DNA of 41,675 nucleotides from Candidatus Anaerobiospirillum pullicola (GCA_018884035.1 JAHLFE010000186.1:1-41675); one strand, 5' to 3'. Counted from the stretch's first letter, positions 26,264 through 34,785 are shown. Translations and numbers: made by a program. The notes: generated from the letters alone by a model not told the origin.

Positions 26264-26696
26264 GACCAAGCTTCTTCTCACCTGCGTGGACTATACGATC
26301 CCCTTCCACGATAACGACATGGCCGGTATCGTCTGGCATGGCAACTACTTTAAGTACTTCGAGTTTGCGCGCGATCAGCTGCTAGCACGCCTTGACCTCA
26401 GCATTGTCACCCTCGCGCACGAGCACCATGTGGGGCTGCCTGTGATCAAAAGCTTTTGCCGCTATCGCAAGATGCTGACCTTTCAAGAGCCCATCAAGAT
26501 CTACGCTGCTATCAGCGACTATGAGAACTACCTGCGCTTTGACTTTGAGATCAAAGATCGCAACGGCACCACTATGACCACGGGCTACACCCAGCATGCC
26601 GCCATTGACCTTAACACCAACGAATTGCTCTTTACTCTTCCCGACCTCATCAAAGAGCGCATTGCGCAGCATCTTGACTCGCAGGTAAAACACTAA
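26256..26696 (+). CDS. apeK: ApeK: 4-hydroxybenzoyl-CoA-thioesterase-like hotdog protein
   Basis: A 146-residue acyl-thioesterase of the YbgC/4HBT type. The signature FHDNDMAGIVWHGNYFKYFE at residues 17-36 contains the catalytic Asp. It may release stalled or finished chains from the carrier proteins. The ATG at 26256 is chosen because it begins the conserved domain; a frame open further upstream is inside apeJ. The stop TAA shares its last A with the ATG of apeL. Confidence 0.88.
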   Translation: MAKTKLLLTCVDYTIPFHDNDMAGIVWHGNYFKYFEFARDQLLARLDLSIVTLAHEHHVGLPVIKSFCRYRKMLTFQEPIKIYAAISDYENYLRFDFEIKDRNGTTMTTGYTQHAAIDLNTNELLFTLPDLIKERIAQHLDSQVKH

Positions 26697-27346
26697 TGCA
26701 GTACCTCCTACTCCTCCTTTCCTTGCCGTTTTCCTTGCTGCGCTCTGCGCTGTGCTGCTTGCTGTTGAGCCTATGCCTTGTAAGTAGCGCCAGCGCTGAC
26801 CTCAATTTAACTCAGCTCACCGCCCAGCTTGCCACGCCTCAAGAGCTGCGTGCGCACTTTGCGCAAGAGCGCACTATGACGGGCTTTAACCGTACCTTAA
26901 AGGCCGAGGGAACTCTGCTTATCAGCCGTGATCATGGCATTTTGTGGCGCCAAAACACCCCCTTTGTCCAAAACGTGGTGATCGATAAGCGAGGCATTCT
27001 CGTAGACGATGGTTCAGGTCTTAAAGCCTTAAGCTCCAATAATAATCCTCAGCTGTCGTCCTTTGCTCACATGCTCAAGTCCCTCTTTGCCGGTGACCTC
27101 AGCACCTTAGAGCAATACTTTACCTTAGAGCTGCGCGGCACCGCGCAGTCATGGCAACTGACTTTAACGCCCCGCCAAGAGCCTATCAACCTGATCTTTC
27201 ACAACATTGAGCTTCACGGCAGCTCTTACGTGGAACAGGTGACCTTACATGACAAGGCCGGTGATAGTACCCACATTGTCTTCTCGGCGTTTGACCCTGC
27301 GATCAAGCCTTTAAGTGCTACGGAGGCACAGCTCTTTGCTCACTGA
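26696..27346 (+). CDS. apeL: ApeL: LolA-like periplasmic carrier
   Basis: A 216-residue protein with an N-terminal signal peptide (about 1-34, ...CLVSSASA). The mature part shows LolA-like features: LRAHFAQERTMTGFNRTLKAEGTLLISRDHGILWRQNTPF, which is the typical outer-membrane-lipoprotein-carrier-related beginning. In APE clusters this protein is expected to shuttle the lipid-linked pigment across the periplasm together with the exporter ApeM. It overlaps apeM. Confidence 0.85.
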   Translation: MQYLLLLLSLPFSLLRSALCCLLLSLCLVSSASADLNLTQLTAQLATPQELRAHFAQERTMTGFNRTLKAEGTLLISRDHGILWRQNTPFVQNVVIDKRGILVDDGSGLKALSSNNNPQLSSFAHMLKSLFAGDLSTLEQYFTLELRGTAQSWQLTLTPRQEPINLIFHNIELHGSSYVEQVTLHDKAGDSTHIVFSAFDPAIKPLSATEAQLFAH

Positions 27347-29759
27347 TAAGACAGCCCGCCTGAGCCTTTACTTCTTAGTGCTGACCATCGCCGCTGCTCT
27401 GCTCTTGTGGCGCTGGCCCAGCACCCGTTTTGACGCTTCGGTGCTCTCGATGCTGCCTCACCACAGCGTTAAAGCTTTACCGCAGGCCTTAGAATCAGGG
27501 CTCTTAGAGCGCCTCGAGCGCCAAGTCATTGTGGTCTTAGGAGGTCCTCAAGTTAGCGTGACTGAGGCTCGTGCCTTAAGCCATGAGCTTGAGGCCAGCT
27601 CTTATTTTGCGCAGGTACAAGGAGAGTTAAGCGCAGACTTGCTGCGTGCCTATGCCCAAACTCTCTACCAGTACCGCCATGCCTTTGTCACCTCAGACCT
27701 CTTAGCCGCACTTAAGCAAGGCACGCGCAACAGATATGTGCTCGCTCAGCTCTTTTCGCCTTTTGCGGGCGTTAGTGCCGCCGAAATCATCAACGATCCT
27801 TTCTTGGTCGTGCGCAACTTTCAACTTGCGCAGCTCAATAACAACCACAGCAAGTTACATCTCCAAGACGGCTTCTTGCAAGCGCAAGATGAGCACGGCA
27901 ACAGCTATTACTTTATCCGCGCAGAACTCAAGCATGCCGCCTTTTCCTTAGATGCTAATGCCCAAATTGCCAACTTTTTTCAGCATCTGACCCAAGAATA
28001 TCAGGATCAAGGACTGACCTTACTGACACGGGGCACTGTATTCTATAGCCATGCAGCAGCACAGCAAGCCCAGCATGATGTCACGCTCTTAGGCTCAATT
28101 ACGGTATGCCTCGTATTAGCCCTGATCATGGCGATCTTTCGCTCCCCTCTGCCGGTAGCATTAGTGCTCATTTCTTCAGCTACAGGCGCCTTAACAGCTC
28201 TTGCCGCTACTATCATCATCTTTGGCGGGATTCACCTCATCACCTTGACCTTAGCGGTGAGCATTGTGGGCGTATCGGTCGACTATTCGCTGTACTATTT
28301 AACCGCGCGCCTGGCCGCGCCACCAAGTAAGTCCCCTCTTGACACCCTGCAGCAGGTGCAGCCAGCTATTCTTTGGGCCTTAGTTGCGACCTTAATTTCT
28401 TATGCCGCTTTAGCCGTAGCTCCTTTTCCTGGCATCAGGCAAATGGCGGTTTTTGCCGTCTTTGGCCTCAGTGGCGCTTGTCTTACAGTCTTATGCCTAC
28501 ACCCGATCTTAGCCACTTATTTAAAGCCACGTCCTTTACAGGGGCGTAAGCTTCTGCAACGCTGCATTAACTTCTACACGCAGCGCCGTCTACGCCGCAA
28601 CGCTTTGCCCCTTATCCTGCTGGCGCTAGGAGCAATAGGACTAACCCGTTTTCAGGCGCAAGATGATGTCTCTGCCTTTCAGCAATTACCAGAGCAACTT
28701 TTAGCTGCCGATCAGCGTATCACTGCACTTACTGGCCAATCGCCTGAGCAAAAGTGGCTCTGTGTCTTTGCCCCTAGCTCCGCGCAAGTTCTCAGTGGTC
28801 TTGAGCAAATACGCCCTGTTCTAAATAAGGCGCAGCAAGATGGTCTTATTAGCTCCTACCAGACCATGCCTCTTACCAGCGCCCAAACACAGCTTGAGCA
28901 AAGTGCTGCTCTGAATGCGGCCTTGCCGCAACTTGCCACGGAGTTGCGCGCAGCGGGATTAGAACAAGAGCTAACGGCCTATCCCGATAGCGTGCTTAGC
29001 CTTGAGGACTATCTTCACTCCCCACTAGCGTTGGGATTTGAGCTCTTGTGTTTAGAGCAGGATGGCATGTGGGGCATCTTGATCGCCTTGCACGACATCA
29101 CCGACGGCGCCACCTTAGAGCAGCAAGTCAATGCCGCCTTGCAGGCCCCAACCAGCACCACCATGGCCAGCACAGCCACTGCTACCGACACCGCCACCTC
29201 TACCTCAACCGCTACTGCCACCGCTAGCGCTACCGACATCGCTACCGTTACCACTATCACTACCACCACTGCCACAGCCCAGATTGCCCTGATTGATCGC
29301 AAAGCGGCCTTTGACGAGCTCTTTGCCTTCTATCGCGAGGTTATATCTTGGGCTTTGTTTGGGGCTGTATTGGTCATCACCTTGGGCTTTGTCGTGGCTA
29401 AAGGTCTCAAGCAAGGCTTGTTTGAGCTGATGCCAGCCCTCATCTCCTTAGTATTTGCGGTAGGCGCCTCCTCTCTTTTGGGCTTTGCGTTTACCTTTTT
29501 CTCGCTGCTCTCTTTGGTCTTAGTCCTCGGTATTGGGCTTAACTATGCCCTCTTTTTTACCAAGACAGCGGCGGCTGCGGACACCACCATGCTGGCGGTA
29601 ACGCTGGCCATGCTTACCACCTTGCTCACTTTAGGCGTCCTCGTTTTTTCCCATACCGCTGTCATTCGCTCCTTTGGTGTGACTTTGGTCTGTGGCTTAA
29701 GCTGCGCCTTTATCTTAGCGCCCCTCTTAATAAAACTAGGAGCTCACGATGAATCTTAA
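27336..29759 (+). CDS. apeM: ApeM: MMPL/RND-type exporter
   Basis: A polytopic exporter of about 807 residues with the MMPL layout: a first TM segment, a periplasmic loop, five TM segments (around VTLLGSITVCLVLALIMAIF... VSIVGVSVDYSLYYLTARL), then the same again in the C-terminal half (ALFGAVLVITLGF ... LGIGLNYALFF). It is predicted to move the polyene lipid from the inner membrane. I choose a TTG start at 27336 because GGAGG lies 9 nt upstream (27322-27326); GTG at 27315 is in frame but lacks a site. A Thr/Ala-rich insert of about 45 residues (TATATDTATSTSTATATAS) lies in the second periplasmic loop, near 29150-29270. The 3' end overlaps apeN by 11 bp. Confidence 0.9.
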   Translation: MLTDKTARLSLYFLVLTIAAALLLWRWPSTRFDASVLSMLPHHSVKALPQALESGLLERLERQVIVVLGGPQVSVTEARALSHELEASSYFAQVQGELSADLLRAYAQTLYQYRHAFVTSDLLAALKQGTRNRYVLAQLFSPFAGVSAAEIINDPFLVVRNFQLAQLNNNHSKLHLQDGFLQAQDEHGNSYYFIRAELKHAAFSLDANAQIANFFQHLTQEYQDQGLTLLTRGTVFYSHAAAQQAQHDVTLLGSITVCLVLALIMAIFRSPLPVALVLISSATGALTALAATIIIFGGIHLITLTLAVSIVGVSVDYSLYYLTARLAAPPSKSPLDTLQQVQPAILWALVATLISYAALAVAPFPGIRQMAVFAVFGLSGACLTVLCLHPILATYLKPRPLQGRKLLQRCINFYTQRRLRRNALPLILLALGAIGLTRFQAQDDVSAFQQLPEQLLAADQRITALTGQSPEQKWLCVFAPSSAQVLSGLEQIRPVLNKAQQDGLISSYQTMPLTSAQTQLEQSAALNAALPQLATELRAAGLEQELTAYPDSVLSLEDYLHSPLALGFELLCLEQDGMWGILIALHDITDGATLEQQVNAALQAPTSTTMASTATATDTATSTSTATATASATDIATVTTITTTTATAQIALIDRKAAFDELFAFYREVISWALFGAVLVITLGFVVAKGLKQGLFELMPALISLVFAVGASSLLGFAFTFFSLLSLVLVLGIGLNYALFFTKTAAAADTTMLAVTLAMLTTLLTLGVLVFSHTAVIRSFGVTLVCGLSCAFILAPLLIKLGAHDES

Positions 29760-30312
29760 ACTTGCTCTGTGCGCGGCGCTCCTCGTATGCACAGGCTGTG
29801 CGAGCACTAATCCCGCCCCCACTAGCGTCCACCTCACCCCAGAGCAGAGCATTGCCTTGCCGCGCATGGAGCTGACCACTCCTCTCAGCCAAGAGCAGCT
29901 TTTAACCATCCACTACCAAGGACGGCAAGAGAAAGTCTTAGTCATCTTAGAAGGCCAAGGCACCAGCTTACAGCTTGCGGTGTTAAGCCCGCTAGGAATT
30001 CGCCTCGTGGATGCCAATTATCAGGATGGAACAGTTACGGTCACCACTCATGTTCCCATCGCCCAACTGCCACCTGCCGCGCAAGTACTCTTTGATATCT
30101 TCTTAGGACTCTTACCACAAGAGAATATTGCGGCGGTGCTGCCGTCAGGCTTTAGCCTTGTGGATAACGGCGCCTTACGCACTATAAAAGATCCAAATGG
30201 TCAAGTGATAGAGCAAGTGCACTTTACCCCCACCACGGGCAATGCCACACGTTACGCCACGCGCGTCGAACATAAGATCTTTGGCTATGTCATTGAAATT
30301 ACCACTCTCTAA
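29749..30312 (+). CDS. apeN: ApeN: DUF3261-type lipoprotein
   Basis: A 187-residue lipoprotein: signal MNLKLALCAALLV and lipobox CTGC, acylated at Cys17. The body (LTIHYQGRQEKVLVILEGQGTSLQL... VLSPLGIRLVDANY... FDIFLGLLP... VEHKIFGYVIEI) matches the DUF3261 family found in APE clusters. It probably acts at the outer membrane as the acceptor for the exported lipid. It overlaps apeM and is 17 bp from apeO. Confidence 0.85.
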   Translation: MNLKLALCAALLVCTGCASTNPAPTSVHLTPEQSIALPRMELTTPLSQEQLLTIHYQGRQEKVLVILEGQGTSLQLAVLSPLGIRLVDANYQDGTVTVTTHVPIAQLPPAAQVLFDIFLGLLPQENIAAVLPSGFSLVDNGALRTIKDPNGQVIEQVHFTPTTGNATRYATRVEHKIFGYVIEITTL

Positions 30313-30329
30313 GCCCGAGGAGTATTGTC

Positions 30330-31511
30330 TTGCAGCCCCTTGCTATTAAGTCCTATGCCTGCCACTGTGCTCTAGGGCGCACCCGCGCGCAAATTGCGCA
30401 GAATCTCCAAGCGCTCCACGCTCCCTATATGTATGAGCGTGCAGGCTTTCTGCCGACAGGAAAGCTGATGTTAGGTGGTGTAGATGGCCCCTTGCCCTCC
30501 ATTGCGCCAGAACTGGCCGCCCACAATAGCCGCAACAATCAGCTCTTACTCTCTTGCCTGCAAGAAATCGCAGCAGACATCACCTCTACCATCGATCAAG
30601 TGGGCAAAGATCGCTTTGGTATTGTCATGGGTACCTCAACCTCTGGTCTTGATGAGGCCGATCACAAGGTGTCTGCCCCCAGCTTTGCGCGTTGGCGCTA
30701 CCCCATGCAGGAGCTGGGTGACCCCTCACGCTTTTTACAGCTCTATCTGCAGACTACAGGGCCAGCCTACACGGTATCAACCGCTTGCTCGTCAAGCTCA
30801 CGTGCTGTTATCTCTGGTATGAGAATGCTGCAAAGTGGCTTATGTGATGCGGTGCTTTGCGGCGGAGCCGATACCCTGTGCCGCATGCCTATCAATGGCT
30901 TTAAGGCCTTAGAGCTGGTCTCAGATGAGCTCTGTGCTCCCTTTGCCTCTGAGCGCAAGGGCATCACCATTGGCGAAGGTGCAGGTCTCATACTCATCAC
31001 CCGTGATCGCACGCAGGGCTTAAGTCTAGTTGGCTCTGGCGAATCCAGCGATGCCTACCATGTCTCCGCCCCTGAGCCTGAGGGCAAGGGCGCTGAGGCG
31101 GCCATGCGTATGGCTTTAGAGCAAGCCGGACTAAGCCCTTGCGACATCGCCTATGTCAATTTGCACGGCACCGCTTCGGTCATGAATGACAAGGCCGAAG
31201 CCACTGTAATGCAACGCGTCTTCGGTACAAAGACGCCGTGCTCGTCCACCAAGTACTTAACAGGCCATACTCTCGGGGCCTCAGGCATTGTCGAGCTGTG
31301 CTTATGCGCCCTGACCTTAGAGGAAAATCTGCCCTTGGTGCCGCAGGACTTTAGCCTCAACCACTTAGACCCAGCGCTGCCAGAGTTTGGCCTTATCACC
31401 ACCACTGGGCAGCACCTGCAAAACGAATTCGTCATGACCAATGCCTTTGCTTTTGGCGGTAATAACACTTCACTGATTTTGCGCTTAGGAGGAGCCCATG
31501 AGCTATCTTAG
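30330..31511 (+). CDS. apeO: ApeO: beta-ketoacyl-ACP synthase
   Basis: A 393-residue FabF-type ketosynthase, the elongating partner of ApeC. The catalytic triad is present: Cys in VSTACSSSSRAV (about 153), His in VNLHGTAS (about 278), His in LTGHTLGASGIVEL (about 313). The start is a TTG at 30330, supported by GAGGAG 7 nt upstream. The last 14 bp overlap apeP. Confidence 0.93.
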   Translation: MQPLAIKSYACHCALGRTRAQIAQNLQALHAPYMYERAGFLPTGKLMLGGVDGPLPSIAPELAAHNSRNNQLLLSCLQEIAADITSTIDQVGKDRFGIVMGTSTSGLDEADHKVSAPSFARWRYPMQELGDPSRFLQLYLQTTGPAYTVSTACSSSSRAVISGMRMLQSGLCDAVLCGGADTLCRMPINGFKALELVSDELCAPFASERKGITIGEGAGLILITRDRTQGLSLVGSGESSDAYHVSAPEPEGKGAEAAMRMALEQAGLSPCDIAYVNLHGTASVMNDKAEATVMQRVFGTKTPCSSTKYLTGHTLGASGIVELCLCALTLEENLPLVPQDFSLNHLDPALPEFGLITTTGQHLQNEFVMTNAFAFGGNNTSLILRLGGAHELS

Positions 31512-31959
31512 CCCTCAAGAGTATCTCTTCCATCGTAGCCCCATGCTGCTCATCGAGCAGGTAAATGAGGTTACCGCTGAAAGCGTAAGCTGTAGCGTGG
31601 CGCTTGATTCGTCACTGCTCCATCCATTCTTTACGCCCCAAGGCTTGCCTTCCTACCTTGGCATTGAGCTCATGGCGCAAACAGTGGGCATCTGGTCAGG
31701 CTACCACGATAAGTGCGCAGGACGTGCTGCCGCCCACGGCGGCTTGATTTTATCAGTACGCGCTTATGTTGCCAGCGCCGCATTCTTTCACTTATGTTCC
31801 ACTGAGCCACTTAACATCACCATGAGCATGCTGATGCAAGAGCGCAATTACGCCTCCTTTGAAGGCAGTATCACCCAAGGCCCCAACACTTTAGCCACGG
31901 GGCGGCTCAGCCTGTGCCAGTTTGATGCTAACCTTGAGCGTAAATTAGGCTTCAATTAA
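31498..31959 (+). CDS. apeP: ApeP: hotdog-fold 3-hydroxyacyl-ACP dehydratase
   Basis: A 153-residue hotdog protein related to FabZ-like ApeP, which pairs with ApeI to dehydrate polyene intermediates. The core LLHPFFTPQGLPSYLGIELMAQTVGIWSG carries the catalytic His and Glu positions typical of the family. The ATG at 31498 has GGAGG immediately upstream and overlaps the apeO end. A MITE-like element starts 6 bp after its stop. Confidence 0.88.
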   Translation: MSYLSPQEYLFHRSPMLLIEQVNEVTAESVSCSVALDSSLLHPFFTPQGLPSYLGIELMAQTVGIWSGYHDKCAGRAAAHGGLILSVRAYVASAAFFHLCSTEPLNITMSMLMQERNYASFEGSITQGPNTLATGRLSLCQFDANLERKLGFN

Positions 31960-31965
31960 GTAAAG

Positions 31966-32188
31966 CTGACATCTGGCAGTTGGCTCGCATTTATTTTTCC
32001 TGATAAATAAGCTGTTTCTACTGTACTCTCCTAAATGATAGCCACCACATTGAAGCTTGAGATGGGGGCATCTCCAGCTTTAAGGCTAGCGCCTTACCCT
32101 TGAGGGTTAGTCGGCAGTATATCCACTTTAAGGTAAAAGCCGTATCTTAACGGTTTGAGAAAAATCAGCCTCAACTCCTCGAAGTCAG
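31966..32188 (+). mobile_element. MITE-like element, copy B (family 1), with 5-bp target duplication
   Basis: A 223-bp non-coding element in the apeP-apeQ gap. Ends are CTGACATCTGGCAGTTG and, on the complement, CTGACTTCGAGGAGTTG (13 of 17 identical). It is flanked by perfect direct repeats TAAAG (31961-31965 and 32189-32193). Internal hairpins are TTATTT/AAATAA, GAGATG-GGGG-CATCTC with outer AAGCT/AGCTT, AAGGC/GCCTT, and AGCCGT/ACGGTT (one G-T pair). By eye it is about 80-85% identical to copy A. Confidence 0.9.
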
Positions 32189-32209
32189 TAAAGGACAGAG
32201 TTAAAACCA

Positions 32210-32956
32210 ATGGCAGAAGCTAATACCAAGCGCCGTGTTCTCGTCACCGGCGCCAGTCGCGGCATAGGCAAGGGCGTAGCCTTGCGCTTAGCTCGCGATG
32301 GCTTTTTTGTAGTGGTGCACTATGGACATGATGCCCAAGGTGCCAACGACACCTTAGAGCAAATCCTTGCGCAAGGAGGATCTGGCTCCATCATCTGCTT
32401 TGATGTTGCAGACACCCAGCAGTGTCAGGCGCAGCTTGAATCTGAAGTTAATGCTCATGGCGCCTTTTATGGAGTGGTGAGCAACGCCGGTATCACGCGT
32501 GATGATGCCTTTCCCAGCATGAGTGCCGAGAACTGGTATGAGGTGATCAACACCAACCTCAACTCCTTTTACAACGTGATCAATCCCTTGATCATGCCCA
32601 TGATCAGGCTGCGCGCTGGCGGGCGCATTATTGTGATGTCCTCGGTCTCTGGCATCGCAGGTAATCGTGGCCAAACCAATTATGCCGCTTCCAAAGCAGG
32701 ACTAATTGCTGCCGCCAAGTCTTTGGCCTTGGAACTGGGCAAGCGCCAGATTACGGTCAATGCAGTAGCCCCAGGGCTCATTGAGACTGATATGACCGCA
32801 CTTGATGACACGGTTAGAAGTGAGGCCATGAAGCTTATTGCACTGCGGCGCATGGGCAAGGTCGAGGAAGTGGCTGGTTTAGTGTCTTACCTGATGTCAG
32901 ATGAATCTGCCTATGTCACACGGCAGGTAATTGCGATTAACGGAGGATTGCTGTGA
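32210..32956 (+). CDS. apeQ: ApeQ: 3-ketoacyl-ACP reductase (FabG-like SDR)
   Basis: A 248-residue short-chain dehydrogenase that reduces 3-ketoacyl-ACP with NADPH. It shows the TGASRGIGKG cofactor loop (about 13-22), SNAGITRDD, the catalytic Ser in MSSVSG, and the Y-x3-K pair in NYAASKAG (Tyr about 157, Lys about 161). The C-terminus VTRQVIAINGG is FabG-like. The gene lies just downstream of MITE copy B; a weak AAGGAC lies in the 21-bp gap. It overlaps apeR. Confidence 0.95.
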   Translation: MAEANTKRRVLVTGASRGIGKGVALRLARDGFFVVVHYGHDAQGANDTLEQILAQGGSGSIICFDVADTQQCQAQLESEVNAHGAFYGVVSNAGITRDDAFPSMSAENWYEVINTNLNSFYNVINPLIMPMIRLRAGGRIIVMSSVSGIAGNRGQTNYAASKAGLIAAAKSLALELGKRQITVNAVAPGLIETDMTALDDTVRSEAMKLIALRRMGKVEEVAGLVSYLMSDESAYVTRQVIAINGGLL

Positions 32957-34191
32957 AACGCGTCGTAGTAACAGGAATAGGTGCGGTGACCGCCTTTGGG
33001 CAAAGCTGGGATAGTATCAAGCAAGGCTTGCTTTCCTATCACAATGCCGTGCTCTATATGCATGATTGGGATATATACAATGGCCTCGGCACCAAGCTAG
33101 GAGCTCCCGTGCCTGATTTTGCGGTGCCGAATTACTACCCGCGCAAGAAGACCCGCTCCATGGGACGTGTTGCTTTAATGGCCACCCGCGCCAGCGAACT
33201 GGCCTTACAAGATGCGGCTCTCTTAGACGATAAAGGCGAACCTCTTACGTGCGTAAGCGATGGTAGTACGGGCATTGCCTATGGCTCATGCACGGGCAGC
33301 ACCAAGCCAACCCGTGACTTTGGCTCGATGTTTATCAAGCATGACACAGGTGATATCACCAGCACCACTTATCTACAAATGATGCCGCACACCACAGCCG
33401 TCAATGCTGGACTCTTCTTTGGGGTCAAAGGGCGCCTCATACCTACCTCCAGCGCCTGCACATCTGGCTCCCAAGCCATTGGCTACGCCTATGAGAGCAT
33501 CAAATACGGTCTGCAAAAGGTGATGATTGCCGGTGGCGGAGAAGAGCTCTGTCCATCTGAGGCTGCGGTCTTTGATACGCTTTTTGCCACAACCCAGAAA
33601 AATAGCACTCCCGAGCTGACCCCAGCTCCTTTTGATCGCGACCGCGACGGCATTGTCATCGGCGAGGGTGCGGGCACTCTGATTTTAGAAGAGTACAATC
33701 ACGCCAAGGAGCGTGGTGCCAAGATTTACGCGGAGATCTTAGGCTTTGCTACCAATTGCGATGCCTCGCACATCACCCAGCCCAATAGTGACACCATTGA
33801 GCAGTGTGTGCGGATGGCCTTAGAGCAAGCACAAGTCTCCCCACAGGACATTGGTTACATCAGCGCTCACGGCACTGGCACCACTCGCGGCGATATAGCC
33901 GAGAGCACCGCTACCGCGCGCATCTTTGGCAGCAAGACTCCGATTTCGTCACTCAAAAGCTACTTTGGCCACACCTTAGGCGCTTGTGGCGCGGTTGAGG
34001 CGCTCACTGCCATTAAAATGATGCACGAGGGTTGGTTCCACCCAACCTTAAACCTCAAGAATGTCGATCCCGAGTGCGGCGACCTCGACTACATCGTAGG
34101 GGAAAAGCGTCTGATTGATACCGATCTCATCGTCACCAACAACTTTGCTTTTGGCGGTATCAACACCTCCATCGTGCTCAAGCGTATCTAA
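32953..34191 (+). CDS. apeR: ApeR: beta-ketoacyl-ACP synthase
   Basis: A 412-residue FabB/FabF-type ketosynthase, the second elongating enzyme of the cluster. The catalytic residues are present: Cys in PTSSACTSGSQAI (about 169), His in SAHGTGTTRGD (about 306), His in FGHTLGACGAVEAL (about 340), and the C-terminal NNFAFGGINTS. GTG start at 32953 has GGAGG 6 nt upstream and overlaps the apeQ stop (GTGA). It is the last gene of the operon; no strong terminator was found before MITE copy C at 34271. Confidence 0.95.
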   Translation: MKRVVVTGIGAVTAFGQSWDSIKQGLLSYHNAVLYMHDWDIYNGLGTKLGAPVPDFAVPNYYPRKKTRSMGRVALMATRASELALQDAALLDDKGEPLTCVSDGSTGIAYGSCTGSTKPTRDFGSMFIKHDTGDITSTTYLQMMPHTTAVNAGLFFGVKGRLIPTSSACTSGSQAIGYAYESIKYGLQKVMIAGGGEELCPSEAAVFDTLFATTQKNSTPELTPAPFDRDRDGIVIGEGAGTLILEEYNHAKERGAKIYAEILGFATNCDASHITQPNSDTIEQCVRMALEQAQVSPQDIGYISAHGTGTTRGDIAESTATARIFGSKTPISSLKSYFGHTLGACGAVEALTAIKMMHEGWFHPTLNLKNVDPECGDLDYIVGEKRLIDTDLIVTNNFAFGGINTSIVLKRI

Positions 34192-34270
34192 CGCGCCCTA
34201 GCCGCGTAACTTAGCAGTGGAGTGGAGTACAAAGTCAAGATATGCTCACCTGTTGAGGGCAGCAGTTCCT

Positions 34271-34505
34271 CTGACATCAGGCAGTTGTTATATGTTTATT
34301 TTTCCTGATAAATAAGCTGTTTCTGCTTAGTTTCTGCTTTACACCTCTAAACGAGATACACCTCAATAAAGCTTGAGATGGTGGGCACGCTCAGCTTTAC
34401 GTCTATCTCTTTACCATTGATAGGTTGTCGTAAGCAGATCCAATCTGAGGTAACAGCCGTATCTTAGCGATTTGGGAAAAATCAGCCTCAACTCTGCGAC
34501 GTCAG
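34271..34505 (+). mobile_element. MITE-like element, copy C (family 1)
   Basis: A 235-bp non-coding copy 79 bp after apeR, same orientation as copy B. Ends CTGACATCAGGCAGTTG and, on the complement, CTGACGTCGCAGAGTTG (12 of 17 match). It is the most diverged copy but keeps the identical 30-nt block containing the TTATTT/AAATAA hairpin. No target duplication is visible (TTCCT versus AGTAG), suggesting an older or rearranged insertion. Confidence 0.8.
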
Positions 34506-34634
34506 AGTAGCGCACCGCAAGCAAGACAAACTGCTATTAAGCGCGGCGCAGCAATCGCTCACTGCGCCCACTATTGACTCTTGCAGGCACACCATAGAGC
34601 GCAGCGGAGAAAACGCCACACGACACTCCACTTA
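34506..34634. other. Spacer between MITE copy C and the second inverted-repeat element
   Basis: Contains no gene. The stretch 34192-34900 between apeR and the large minus-strand gene is wholly non-coding and is made largely of two MITE-like elements. Confidence 0.4.
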
Positions 34635-34785
34635 GGAATGAGTTATCTAATAAATGACGGAAGATGGGATGCGGGATGACAAGGTTACCTACCTCGAGAT
34701 GAATGGTGCAGGGGAGTCTAAAACTATCTTAGGGCGGTGCACCATGATTCCCTTAAAGTCCGTCATCTATTAAGTCAGCCGTTCC
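34635..34785. mobile_element. MITE-like inverted-repeat element (family 2, member 2)
   Basis: A 151-bp non-coding element whose ends are inverted repeats of about 27 bp with mismatches: the left end begins GGAATGAGTT... and the complement of the right end begins GGAACGGCTGACTTAATAG; both arms finish in ATGACGGA. TTA flanks both sides (34632-34634 and 34786-34788). The outer GGAAC-GCTGAC sequence is shared with the element at 16789-17002. Confidence 0.7.

Noticed and set aside
34265..34510. Target duplication for MITE copy C
   Set aside because: The flanks TTCCT and AGTAG do not match, so none was claimed.
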